This document shows, piece after piece, positions 23,501-36,700 of a stretch of 64,000 nucleotides of DNA. The position numbers were made by a program, and so were the translations under genes. The stretch's first letter is position 1; every line of letters begins with the position of its first letter. Under the pieces are notes generated by a model. The model searched no databases. It had not been told where the DNA came from and worked only from the letters and a program-made list of their open reading frames with translations. This DNA is from Hydractinia symbiolongicarpus (lineage: Eukaryota > Cnidaria > Hydrozoa > Anthoathecata > Hydractiniidae): assembly GCF_029227915.1 (NCBI RefSeq), contig NC_079880.1:28825501-28889500 (forward strand), written 5' to 3'.

Positions 23501-26085
23501 AACGGGAAATCGCGGGTTTTCGTTTGCCGGCGATTAAACCACTTTCATTAAGCGTCTAATCAAAAATGAAAACATTTCTGAAAACTGCAAGTCTCATGCG
23601 TTTTAGTGGTGAAAAAATAATTTAAAAAATCGTTCGGGAAATGAGTTTACTCCCTCAGTACTTTCTTCGTATACTTTTGACTATACGGGCCAAGCCCGGG
23701 ATTTACGGGAAATCGCGGGTTTTCGTTTCCCGGCGATTAAACTTCTTTTATTCAGCGTCTCATCAAAAATGAAATCATTTTTAAAAACTACAAGTCTCAT
23801 GGGCTTTAGTGGTGAAATAATAATTTAAAAAATCGTTCGGGAACTGAGTTTACTCCCTGGGTACTTTCCTTGTATACTTTTGACTAAACAGGCTGAGTCC
23901 GGGATTTTCGGGAAATTGCAGGTTTTCGTTTGCCGGCGATTAAACTTCTTTTATTCAGCGTCTCATCAAAAATGAAAACATTTTTGTAAACTACAAGTCT
24001 CATGCGTTTTAGTGGTGAAAAAAAATTTAAAAAATCGTTCGGGAAATGAGTTTACTCCCTGGGTACTTTTTTTGTATACTTTTGACTATACGGGCCGAGT
24101 CTGGGATTTAGGGGAAATCGCGGGTTTTCGTATGTTGGCGATTAAACCTCTTTCATTAAGCGTCTCATCAAAAATGAAAACATTTTTGAAAACTACAAGT
24201 CTCATGCGTTTTAGGGGTGAAAAAATAATTTAAAAAATCGTTTAGGAAATGAGTTTACTCCCTGGGTACTTTCTTCGTATACTTTTGACTAAACGGGCCA
24301 AGCCCGGGATTTACGGGAAATCGCGGGTTTTCGTTAGCCGGCGATTAAACTTCTTTTATTCAGCGTCTCATCAAAAATGAAAACATTTTTAAAAACTACA
24401 AGTCTCATGCGTTTTAGCGGTGAAAAGATAATTTAAAAAATCGTTCTGGAAATGAGTTTACTCACAGGGTACTTTCTTTGTAAACATTCGACTATACGGG
24501 ACAAGCCCGGGATTTAGGGAAATCGTGGTATTTCGTTTGCCGGCGATTAAAACTCTTTCATTAAGCGTCTCATCAAAAATGAAAACATTTCTGAAAACTA
24601 CAAGTCTCACGCGTTTTAGGGGTGAAAAAATAATTTAAAAAATCGTTTAGGAAATGAGTTTACTCCCTGGGTACTTTCTTCGTATACTTTTGACTATACG
24701 GGCCAAGCCCGGGATTTACGGGAAATCGTGGGTTTTCGTTAGCCGGCGATTAAACTTCTTTTATTCAGCGTCTCATCAAAAATGAAAACATTTTTAAAAA
24801 CTACAAGTCTCATGCGTTTTAGCGGTGAAAAGATAATTTAAAAAATCGTTTTGGAAATGAGTTTACTCACAGGGTACTTTCTTTGTAAACATTCGACTAT
24901 ACGGGACAAGCCCGGGATTTAGGGAAATCGTGGTATTTCGTTTGCCGGCGATTAAACCTCTTTCATTAAGCGTCTCCTTAAAAATGAAAACATTTTTGGA
25001 AACTACAAGTCTCATTCGTTCTATTGGTACAGAAATAATTTGAAAAAACGTTCGGGAAGTCAGTTTACTCCCTGGGTACTTTCTTTATATACATTCCACT
25101 ATACGGGCCAAGCCAGGGATTTACGGGAAATCGCGGGTTTTCGTTTGCCGGCGATTAAACTTCTTTTATTCAGCGTCTCATCAAAAATGAAAACATTTTT
25201 GAAAACTCCAAGTCTCACGCGTTTTAGTGGTGAAAAATAATTTAAAAAATCGTTCTGGAAATGAGTTTACTCACAGGGTACTTTCTTTGTATACATTCGA
25301 CTATACATGCCAAGCCCGGGATTTACGGAAAATCGAGGGTTTTCGTTTGCCGGCGATTAAACCTCTTTCATTAGGCGTCTCATCAAAAATGAAAACATTT
25401 GGAAAACTACAAGTCTCATGCGTTTTAGTGGTGAAAAAAAAATTTAAAAAATCGTTCGGGAAATGAGTTTACACCCTGGGTACTTTCTTCGTATACTTTT
25501 GGCTATACGGGCCAAGCCTGGGATTTACGGGAAATCGCGGGTTTTCGTTTGCCGGCGATTAAACTTCTTTTATTCAGCGTCTCATCAAAAATGAAAACAT
25601 TTTTAAAAACTACAAGTCTCATGCGTTTTAGTGGTGAAAAGATAATTTAAAAAATCGTTCTGGAAATGAGTTTACTCACAGGGTACTTTCTTTGTAAACA
25701 TTCGACTATACGGGACAAGCCCGGGATTTAGGGAAACCGTGGTATTTCGTTTGCCGGCGATTAAACCTCTTTTATTAAGCGTCTCCTTAAAAATGAAAAC
25801 ATTTTTGGAAACTACAAGTCTCATTCGTTCTATTGGTACAGAAATAATTTGAAAAATTGTTCGGGAAGTCAGTTTACTCCCTGGGTACTTTCTTTATATA
25901 CATTCCACTATACGGGCCAAGCCCGGGATTTACGGGAAATCGCGGGTTTTCGTTTGCCGGCGATTAAACTTCTTTTATTCAGCGTCTCATCAAAAATGAA
26001 AACATTTTTGAAAACTCCAAGTCTCACGCGTTTTAGTGGTGAAAAATAATTTAAAAAATCGTTCTGGAAATGAGTTTACTCACAG

Positions 26086-28109
26086 GGTACTTTCTTTGTA
26101 AACATTCGACTATACGGGACAAGCCCGGGATTTAGGGAAATCGTGGTATTTCGTTTGCCGGCGATTAAACCTCTTTCATTAAGCGTCTCATCAAAAATGA
26201 AAACATTTCTGAAAACTACAAGTCTCATGCGTTTTAGGGGTGAAAAAATAATTTAAAAAATCGTTTAGGAAATGAGTTTACTCCCTGGGTACTTTCTTCG
26301 TATACTTTTGACTATACGGGCCAAGCCAGGGATTTACGGGAAATCGCGGGTTTTCGTTAGCCGGCGATTAAACTTCTTTTATTCAGCGTCTCATCAAAAA
26401 TGAAAACATTTTTAAAAACTACAAGTCTCATGCGTTTTAGCGGTGAAAAGATAATTTAAAAAATCGTTCTGGAAATGAGCTTACTCACAGGGTACTTTCT
26501 TTTTAAACATTCGACTATACGGGACAAGCCCAGGATTTAGGGAAATCGTGGTATTTCGTTTGCCGGCGATTAAACCTCTTTCATTAAGCGTCTCCTTAAA
26601 AATGAAAACATTTTTGGAAACTACAAGTCTCATTCGTTCTATTGATACAGAAATAATTTGAAAAAACGTTCGGGAAGTCAGTTTACTCCCTGGGTACTTT
26701 CTTTATATACATTCCACTATACGGGCCAAGCCCGAGATTTACGGGAAATCGCGGGTTTTCGTTTGCCGGCGATTAAACTTCTTTTATTCAGCGTCTCATC
26801 AAAAATGAAAACATTTTTGAAAACTCCAAGTCTCACGCGTTTTAGTGGTGAAAAATAATTTAAAAAATCGTTCTGGAAATGAGTTTACTCACAGGGTACT
26901 TTCTTTGTATACATTCGACTATACATGGCAAGCCCGGGATTTACGGAAAATCGAGGGTTTTCGTTTGCCGGCAATTAAACCTCTTTCATTAGGCGTCTCA
27001 TCAAAAATGAAAACATTTGGAAAACTACAAGTCTCATGCGTTTTAGTGGTGAAAAAAAAATTTAAAAAATCGTTCGGGAAATGAGTTTACACCCTGGGTA
27101 CTTTCTTCGTATACTTTTGGCTATACGGGCCAAGCCTGGGATTTACGGGAAATCGCGGGTTTTCGTTTGCCGGCGATTAAACTTCTTTTATTCAGCGTCT
27201 CATCAAAAATGAAAACATTTTTAAAAACTACAAGTCTCATGCGTTTTAGTGGTGAAAAGATAATTTAAAAAATCGTTCTGGAAATGAGTTTACTCACAGG
27301 GTACTTTCTTTGTAAACATTCGACTATACGGGACAAGCCCGGGATTTAGGGAAATCGTGGTATTTCGTTTGCCGGCGATTAAACCTCTTTTATTAAGCGT
27401 CTCCTTAAAAATGAAAACATTTTTGGAAACTACAAGTCTCATTCGTTCTATTGGTACAAAAATAATTTGAAAAATTGTTCGGGAAGTCAGTTTACTCCCT
27501 GGGTACTTTCTTTATATACATTCCACTATACGGGCCAAGCCCGGGATTTACGGGAAATCGCGGGTTTTCGTTTGCCGGCGATTAAACTTCTTTTATTCAG
27601 CGTGTCATCAAAAATGAAAACATTTTTGAAAACTACAAGTCTCATGCGTTTTAGTGGTGAAAAGATAATTTAAGAAATCGTTCTGGAAATGAGTTTACTC
27701 ACAGGGTACTTTCTTTGTAAACATTCGACTATACGGGACAAGCCCGGGATTTAGGGAAATCGTGGTATTTCGTTTGCCGGCGATTAAACCTCTTTCATTA
27801 AGCGTCTCATTAAAAATGAAAACATTTTTGGAAACTACAAGTCTCATTCGTTCTATTGGTGCAGAGATAATTTGAAAAATCGTTCGGGAAATGAGTTTAC
27901 ACCCTGGGTACTTTCTTTGTATACATTCGACTATACGGGCCAAGTCCGGGATTTACGGGAAATCGCGGGTTTTCGTTTGCCGGCGATTAAACTCCTTTTA
28001 TTCAGCGTCTCATCAAAAATGAAAACATTTTTGAAAACTACAAGTCTCCTGCGTTTTAGTGGTGAAAAGATAATTTAAAAAATCGTTCTGGAAATAAGTT
28101 TACTCACAA
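26086..28109 (+). repeat. 10-monomer tandem duplication, copy A (2,024 bp)
   Basis: The block matches the next 2,024 bp almost base for base, including rare changes such as GAGCTTACTC, CTTTTTAAACATTC, ATTGATACAG, ATACATGGCAAG, CAGCGTGTCATC and AATTTAAGAAATCG. Differences seen are CTCCCTGGG against CTCCTTGGG (near 26286 and 28310) and the pair CACAAGG against CACAGGG at the block ends. Identity runs to about 28190 before the copies part at the TTTCATT against TTTTATT change. Confidence 0.9.
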
Positions 28110-30133
28110 GGTACTTTCTTTGTAAACATTCGACTATACGGGACAAGCCCGGGATTTAGGGAAATCGTGGTATTTCGTTTGCCGGCGATTAAACCTCTTT
28201 CATTAAGCGTCTCATCAAAAATGAAAACATTTCTGAAAACTACAAGTCTCATGCGTTTTAGGGGTGAAAAAATAATTTAAAAAATCGTTTAGGAAATGAG
28301 TTTACTCCTTGGGTACTTTCTTCGTATACTTTTGACTATACGGGCCAAGCCAGGGATTTACGGGAAATCGCGGGTTTTCGTTAGCCGGCGATTAAACTTC
28401 TTTTATTCAGCGTCTCATCAAAAATGAAAACATTTTTAAAAACTACAAGTCTCATGCGTTTTAGCGGTGAAAAGATAATTTAAAAAATCGTTCTGGAAAT
28501 GAGCTTACTCACAGGGTACTTTCTTTTTAAACATTCGACTATACGGGACAAGCCCAGGATTTAGGGAAATCGTGGTATTTCGTTTGCCGGCGATTAAACC
28601 TCTTTCATTAAGCGTCTCCTTAAAAATGAAAACATTTTTGGAAACTACAAGTCTCATTCGTTCTATTGATACAGAAATAATTTGAAAAAACGTTCGGGAA
28701 GTCAGTTTACTCCCTGGGTACTTTCTTTATATACATTCCACTATACGGGCCAAGCCCGAGATTTACGGGAAATCGCGGGTTTTCGTTTGCCGGCGATTAA
28801 ACTTCTTTTATTCAGCGTCTCATCAAAAATGAAAACATTTTTGAAAACTCCAAGTCTCACGCGTTTTAGTGGTGAAAAATAATTTAAAAAATCGTTCTGG
28901 AAATGAGTTTACTCACAGGGTACTTTCTTTGTATACATTCGACTATACATGGCAAGCCCGGGATTTACGGAAAATCGAGGGTTTTCGTTTGCCGGCAATT
29001 AAACCTCTTTCATTAGGCGTCTCATCAAAAATGAAAACATTTGGAAAACTACAAGTCTCATGCGTTTTAGTGGTGAAAAAAAAATTTAAAAAATCGTTCG
29101 GGAAATGAGTTTACACCCTGGGTACTTTCTTCGTATACTTTTGGCTATACGGGCCAAGCCTGGGATTTACGGGAAATCGCGGGTTTTCGTTTGCCGGCGA
29201 TTAAACTTCTTTTATTCAGCGTCTCATCAAAAATGAAAACATTTTTAAAAACTACAAGTCTCATGCGTTTTAGTGGTGAAAAGATAATTTAAAAAATCGT
29301 TCTGGAAATGAGTTTACTCACAGGGTACTTTCTTTGTAAACATTCGACTATACGGGACAAGCCCGGGATTTAGGGAAATCGTGGTATTTCGTTTGCCGGC
29401 GATTAAACCTCTTTTATTAAGCGTCTCCTTAAAAATGAAAACATTTTTGGAAACTACAAGTCTCATTCGTTCTATTGGTACAAAAATAATTTGAAAAATT
29501 GTTCGGGAAGTCAGTTTACTCCCTGGGTACTTTCTTTATATACATTCCACTATACGGGCCAAGCCCGGGATTTACGGGAAATCGCGGGTTTTCGTTTGCC
29601 GGCGATTAAACTTCTTTTATTCAGCGTGTCATCAAAAATGAAAACATTTTTGAAAACTACAAGTCTCATGCGTTTTAGTGGTGAAAAGATAATTTAAGAA
29701 ATCGTTCTGGAAATGAGTTTACTCACAGGGTACTTTCTTTGTAAACATTCGACTATACGGGACAAGCCCGGGATTTAGGGAAATCGTGGTATTTCGTTTG
29801 CCGGCGATTAAACCTCTTTCATTAAGCGTCTCATTAAAAATGAAAACATTTTTGGAAACTACAAGTCTCATTCGTTCTATTGGTGCAGAGATAATTTGAA
29901 AAATCGTTCGGGAAATGAGTTTACACCCTGGGTACTTTCTTTGTATACATTCGACTATACGGGCCAAGTCCGGGATTTACGGGAAATCGCGGGTTTTCGT
30001 TTGCCGGCGATTAAACTCCTTTTATTCAGCGTCTCATCAAAAATGAAAACATTTTTGAAAACTACAAGTCTCCTGCGTTTTAGTGGTGAAAAGATAATTT
30101 AAAAAATCGTTCTGGAAATAAGTTTACTCACAG
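28110..30133 (+). repeat. 10-monomer tandem duplication, copy B (2,024 bp)
   Basis: Second copy of 26086-28109. It is made of an earlier 6-monomer spacing (1,215 bp, 27467 to 28682) and a 4-monomer spacing (809 bp, 28682 to 29491), so the 10-monomer step is 4+6. It is very young, or an assembly duplication. Confidence 0.9.
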
Positions 30134-30700
30134 GGTACTTTCTTTGTAAACATTCGACTATACGGGACAAGCCCGGGATTTAGGGAAATCGTGGTATTTC
30201 GTTTGCCGGCGATTAAACCTCTTTTATTAAGCGTCTCATTAAAAATGAAAACATTTTTGGGAACTACAAGTCTCATTCGTTCTATTGGTGCAGAAATAAT
30301 TTGAAAAATCGTTCGGGAAGTCAGTTTACTCCCTGGGTACTTTCCTTATATACATTCAACTATGCGGGCCAAGCCCGGGATTTACGGGAAATTGCGGGTT
30401 TTCGTTTGCCAGCGATTAAACCTCTTTCATTAAGCGTCTCATTAAAAATGAAAACATTTTTGAAAACTACAAGTCTCATGCGTTTTAGTGGTGAAAAGAT
30501 AATTTAAAAAATCGTTCTGGAAATGAGTTTACTCACAGGGTACTTTCTTTGTAAACATTCGACTATACGGGACATGCCCAGGATTTAGGGAAATCGTGGT
30601 ATTTCGTTTGCCGGCGATTAAACCTCTTTCATTAGGCGTCTTATTAAAAATGAAAACATTTTTGGAAACTACAAGTCGCATTCGTTCTATTGGTGCAAAA

Positions 30701-33700
30701 ATAATTTAAAAAATCGTTCGGGAAATGAGTTTACTCCCTGGGTACCTTCTATGTATACTTTTGGCTATACGGGCCGAGTCCGGGATTTACGGGAAATCGC
30801 GGGTTTTCTTTTGCCGGCGATTAAACTTCTTTTATTCAGCGTCTCATCAAAAATGAAAACATTTTTAAAAACTACAAGTCTCATGGGCTTTAGTGGTGAA
30901 ATAATAATTTAAAAAATCGTTCGGGAAATGAGTTTACTCCCTGGGTACTTTCTTTGTATACTTTTGATTATACGGGCCGAGTCCGGAATTTACGGGAAAT
31001 CGCGGCTTTTCGTTTGCCGGCGATTAAACCACTTTCACTAAACGTCTCATCAAAAATGAAAACATTTCTGAAAACTACAAGTCTCATGCGTTTTAGTGGT
31101 GAAAAAATAATTTAAAAAATCGTTCGAGAAATAAGTTTACTCCCTGGGTACTTTCTTTGTATACTTTTGACTATACGGGCCGAGTCCGGGGTTTACGGGA
31201 AATGGCGGGTTTTCGTTTGCCGGCGATTAAACTTCTTTTATTCAGCGTCTCATCAAAAATGAAAACATTTTTGAAAACTACAAGTCACATGCGTTTTAGT
31301 GGTGAATAGATAATTTAAAAAATCGTTTTGGAAATGAGTTTACTCACAGGGTACTTTCTTTGTATACATTCGACTATACGGGCCAAGCCCGGGATTTACG
31401 GGAAATCGCGGGTTTTCGTTTGCCGGCGATTAAACCACTTTCATTAAGCGTCTCATCAAAAATGAAAACATTTCTGAAAACTACAAGTCTCATGCGTTTT
31501 AGTGGTGAAAAGATAATTTAAAAAATCGTTCGGGAAATGAGTTTACTCCCTGGGTACTTTCTTCGTATACTTTTGACTATACGGGCTAAACCCGGGATTT
31601 ACGCGAAATCGCGGGTTTTCGTTTGCCGGCGATTAAACTTCTTTTATTCTGCGTGTCATCAAAAGTGAAAACATTTTTAAAAACTACAAGTCTCATGGGC
31701 TTTAGTGGTGAAATAATAATTTAAAAAATCGTTCGGGAAATGAGTTTACTCCCTGGGTACTTTCCTTGTATACTTTTGACTATACGGACTGAGTCCGGGA
31801 TTTTCGGGAAATCGCAGGTTTTCGTTTGCCGGCGATTAAACTACTTTTATTCAGCGTCTCATCAAAAATGAAAACATTTTTGTAAATTACAAGTCTCATG
31901 CGTTTTAGTGGTGAAAAAAAATTTAAAAAATCGTTTTGGAAATGAGTTTACTCACAGGGTACTTTCTTTGTATACATTCGACTATACGGGCCAAGCCCGG
32001 GATTTACGGGAAAACGCGGGTTTTCGTTTGCCGGCGATTAAACCACTTTCATTAAACGTCTCATCAAAAATGAAAACATTTCTGAAAACTACAAGTCTCA
32101 TGCGTTTTAGTGGTGAAAAAATAATTTAAAAAATCGTTCGGGAAATGAGTTTACTCCCTGGGTACTTTCTTTGTATACATTTGTCTATACGGGCCAAGCC
32201 CGGGATTTACGGGAAATCGCGGGTTTTCGTTTGCTGGCGATTAAACCACTTTCATTAAGCGTCTCATCAAAAATGAAAACATTTCTAAAAACTACAAGTC
32301 TCATGCGTTTTAGTGGTGAAAAAATAATTTAAAAAATCGTTCGGGAAATGAGTTTACTCCCTGGATACTTTCTTTGTATACTTTTGATTATACGGCCCGA
32401 GTCGGGGATTTACGGGAAGTCGCGGGTTTTCGTTTGCCGGCGATTAAACTTCTTTTATTCAGCGTCTCATTAAAAATGAAAACATTTTTAAAAACTACGA
32501 GTCTCATGGGCTTTAGTGGTTAAATAATAATTTAAAAAATCGTTCGGGAAATGAGTTTACTCCCTGGGTACTTTCTTTGTATACATTCGACTATACGGGC
32601 CAAGCCCGGGATTTACGGGAAATCGCGGGTTTTCGTTTGCCGGCGATTAAACCACTTTCATTAAGCGTCTCATCAAAAATGAAAACATTTCTGAAAACTA
32701 CAAGTCTCATGCGTTTTAGTGGTGAAAAAAAAATTTAAAAAATCGTTCGGGAAATGAGTTTACTCCCTGGGTACTTTCCTTGTATACCTTTGACTATACG
32801 GGCTGAGTCCGGGATTTACGGGAAATCGCAGGTTTTCGTTTGCCGGCGATTAAACTTCTTTTATTCAGCGTCTCATCAAAAATGAAAACATTTTTGTAAA
32901 CTACAAGTCTCATGCGTTTTAGTGGTGAAAAAAAATTTAAAAAATCGTTCGGGAAATGAGTTTACTCCCTGGGTACTTTTTTTGTATACTTTTGACTATA
33001 CGGGCCCAGTCCGGGGTGTACGGGAAATGGCGGGTTTTCGTTTGCGGCGATTAAACTTCTTTTATTCAGCGTCTCATCAAAAATGAAAATATTTTTAAAA
33101 ACTACAAGTCTCGTACGTTTTAGCGGTGAAAAGATAATTTAAAAAATCGTTTTGGAAATGAGTTTACTCAGAGGGTACTTTCTTTGTATGCATTCCACTA
33201 TACGGGCAAAGCCCGGGATTTAGGGTAAAACGCGGGTTTTCGTTTGCCGGCGATTAAACCATTTTCATTAAGCGTCTCATCAAAAATGAAAACATTTCTG
33301 AAAACTACAAGTCTCATGCGTTTTAGTGGTGAAAAAATAATTTAAAATATCGTTCGGGAAATGAGTTTACTCCCTGGGTACTTTCCTTGTATACCTTTGA
33401 CTATACGGGCTGAGTCCGGGATTTACGGGAAATCGCAGGTTTTCGTTTGCCGGCGATTAAACTTCTTTTAATCAGCGTCTCATCAAAAATGAAAACACTT
33501 TTGTAAACTACAAGTCTCATGCGTTTAATTGGTGAAAAAAAATTTAAAAAATCGTTCGGGAAATGAGTTTACTCCCTGGGTACTTTTTTTGTATACTTTT
33601 GACTATACGGGCCCAGTCCGGGGTGTACGGGAAATGGCGGGTTTTCGTTTGCGGCGATTAAACTTCTTTTATTCAGCGTCTCATCAAAAATGAAAACATT

Positions 33701-36700
33701 TTTAAAAACTACAAGTCTCATGCGTTTTAGTGGTGAAAAAATAATTTAAAAAATTGTTCGGGAAATGAGTTTACTCCCTGGGTACCTTCTTTGTATACTT
33801 TTGACTATACGGGCCGAGTCCGGGATTTACGGGAAATCGCGGGTTTTCATTTGCCGGCTATCAAACCACATTCATTAAGCGTCTCATCAAAAATGAAAAC
33901 ATTTCTGAAAACTACAAGTCTCATGGGCTTTAGTGGTGAAATAATAATTTAAAAAATCGTTCGGGAAATGAGTTTACTCCCTGGGTACTTTCTTTGTATA
34001 CTTTTGACTATACGGGCCGAGTCCGGGATTTACGGGAAGTCGCAGATTTTTGTTTGCGGGCAATTAAACTCCTTTTATTCAGCGTCTCATCAAAAATGAA
34101 AACATTTTTGTAAACTACAAGTCTCATGCGTTTTAGTGGTGAAAAAAAATTTAAAAAATCGTTCGGGAAATGAGTTTACTCCCTGGGTACTTTTTTTGTA
34201 TACTTTTGACTATACGGGCCCAGTCCGGGGTTTACGGGAAATGGCGGGTTTTCGTTTGCCGGCGATTAAACTTCTTTTATTCAGCGTCTCATCAAAAATG
34301 AAAACATTTTTGAAAACTACAAGTTTCATGCGTTTTAGTGGTGAAAAAATAATTTAAAAAATCGTTTTGGAAATGAGTTTACTCACAGGGTACTTTCTTT
34401 GTATACATTCGACTATACGGGCCAAGCCCGGGATTTACGGGAAAACGCGTGTTTTTGTTTGCCGGCGATTAAACCACTTTCATTAAGCGTCTCATCAAAA
34501 ATGAAAACATTTCTGAAAACTACAAGTCTCATGCGTTTTAGTGGTGAAAAAATAATTTAAAAAATCGTTCGGGAAATGAGTTTACTCCCTGGGTACCTTC
34601 TTTGTATACTTTTGACTATACGGGCCGAGTCCGGGATTTACGGGAAATCGCGGGTTTTCGTTTGCCGGCTATCAAACCACATTCATTAAGCGTCTCATCA
34701 AAAATGAAAACATTTCTGAAAACTACAAGTCTCATGGGCTTTAGTGGTGAAATAATAATTTAAAAAATCGTTCGGGAAATGAGTTTACTCACAGGGTACT
34801 TTCTTTGTATGCATTCCACTATACGGGCAAAGCCCGGGATTTAGGGTAAAACGCGGGTTTTCGTTTGCCGGCGATTAAACCATTTTCATTAAGCGTCTCA
34901 TCAAAAATGAAAACATTTCTGAAAACTACAAGTCTCATGCGTTTTAGTGGTGAAAAAATAATTTAAAAAATCGTTCGGGAAATGAGTTTACTCCCTGGGT
35001 ACTTTCTTTGTATACATTCGACTATACGGGCCAAGCCCGGGATTTACGGGAAATTGCGGGTTTTCGTTTGCCGGTGATTAAACCACTTTCATTAAGCGTC
35101 TCATCAAAAATGAAAACATTTCTGAAAACTACAAGTCTCATGCGTTTTAGTGGTGAAAAAATAATTTAAAAAATCGTTCGGGAAATGAGTTTACTCCCTG
35201 GGTACTTTCCTTGTATACCTTTGACTATACGGGCTGAGTCCGGGATTTACGGGAAATCGCAGGTTTTCGTTTGCCGGCGATTAAACTTCTTTTATTCAGC
35301 GTCTCATCAAAAATGAAAACATTTTTGTAAACTACAAGTCTCATGCGTTTTAGTGGTGAAAAAAAATTTAAAAAATCGTTCGGGAAATGAGTTTACTCCC
35401 TGGGTACTTTTTTTGTATACTTTTGACTATACGGGCCCAGTCCGGGGTTTACGGGAAATGGCGGGTTTTCGTTTGCGGCGATTAAACTTCTTTTATTCAG
35501 CGTCTCATCAAAAATGAAAACATTTTTGAAAACTACAAGTTTCATGCGTTTTAGTGGTGAAAAGATAATTTAAAAAATCGTTTTGGAAATGAGTTTACTC
35601 ACAGGGTACTTTCTTTGTATACATTCGACTATACGGGCCAAGCCCGGGATTTACGGGAAATCGCGGGTTTTCGTTTGCCGGCGATTAAACCACTTTCATT
35701 AAGCGTCTCATCAAAAATGAAAACATTTCTGAAAACTACAAGTCTCATGCGTTTTAGTGGTGAAAAAATAATTTAAAAAATCGTTCGGGAAATGAGTTTA
35801 CTCCCTGGGTACCTTCTTTGTATACTTTTGACTATACGGGCCGAGTCCTGGATTTACGGGAAATCGCGGGTTTTCATTTGCCGGCTATCAAACCACATTC
35901 ATTAAGCGTCTCATCAAAAATGAAAACATTTCTGAAAACTACAAGTTTCATGGGCTTTAGTGGTGAAATAATAATTTAAAAAATCGTTCGGGAAATGAGT
36001 TTACTCCCTGGGTACTTTCTTTGTATACTTTTGACTATACGGGCCGAGTCCGGGATTTACGGGAAATCGCAGATTTTCGTTTGCCGGCAATTAAACTCCT
36101 TTTATTCAGCGTCTCATCAAAAATGAAAACATTTCTGAAAACTACAAGTTTCATGGGCTTTAGTGGTGAAATAATAATTTAAAAAATCGTTCGGGAAATG
36201 AGTTTACTCCCTGGGTACTTTCTTTGTATACTTTTGACTATACGGGCCGAGTCCGGGATTTACGGGAAATCGCAGATTTTCGTTTGCCGGCAATTAAACT
36301 CCTTTTATTCAGCGTCTCATCAAAAATGAAAACATTTTTGTAAACTACAAGTCTCATGCGTTTTAGTGGTGAAAAAAAATTTAAAAAATCGTTCGGGAAA
36401 TGAGTTTACTCCCTGGGTACTTTTTTGTATACTTTTGACTATACGGGCCCAGTCCGGGGTTTACGGGAAATGGCGGGTTTTCGTTTGCCGGCGATTAAAC
36501 TTCTTTTATTCAGCGTCTCATCAAAAATGAAAATATTTTTGAAAACTACAAGTTTCATGCGTTTTAGTGGTGAAAAGATAATTTAAAAAATCGTTTTGGA
36601 AATGAGTTTACTCACAGGGTACTTTCTTTGTATACATTCGACTATACGGGCCAAGCCCGGGATTTACGGGAAAACGCGGGTTTTTGTTTGCCGGCGATTA

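Larger units (their letters stand above)
17339..24500 (+). repeat. Array domain 3: 202 bp A8-tract monomers and 3-monomer repeats
   Basis: Many monomers read GGTGAAAAAAAATTTAAA, replacing the usual GAAAAAATAATTTAAA and making a 202 bp unit. Other markers are GGGAAAACGCGGG, the hybrid CGAGTCGGGGATTTACGGG (near 18418 and 23286), GGCTATCAAACCACATTC, and monomers with TCTGGGATTTAGGGG plus TTTTCGTATGCC (near 22305 and 24125). No unique sequence or gene is seen in this stretch. Confidence 0.83.
24501..30700 (+). repeat. Array domain 4: derived GTGGTATTTCG / CATTCGTTCTATTGG family
   Basis: From about 24.48 kb a new monomer type appears: TTTGTAAACATTCG, CGGGACAAGCCC, GATTTAGGGAAATCG and TGGTATTTCG, usually followed by a monomer reading TCTCATTCGTTCTATTGG and then CAGAAATAATTTG. 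It has lost GTATAC, the fourth G-run and the CGCGGG site. Further markers are TCTTTATATACATTCC, ATACATGCCAAG with ATCGAGGG, and a right-arm deletion CATTTGGAAAAC. Blocks starting near 25040, 25849, 26658 and 27467 repeat every 809 bp (4 monomers). No gene is present. Confidence 0.85.

Noticed and set aside
27695-27943. Minus-strand open frames, near-identical at 27695-27943, 29719-29967 and 42687-42935, and others at 52131-52370, 54359-54598, 55372-55611
   Set aside because: Near-identical copies come from the satellite duplications themselves, and each begins and ends inside monomers that also carry + strand frames. Nothing supports translation.
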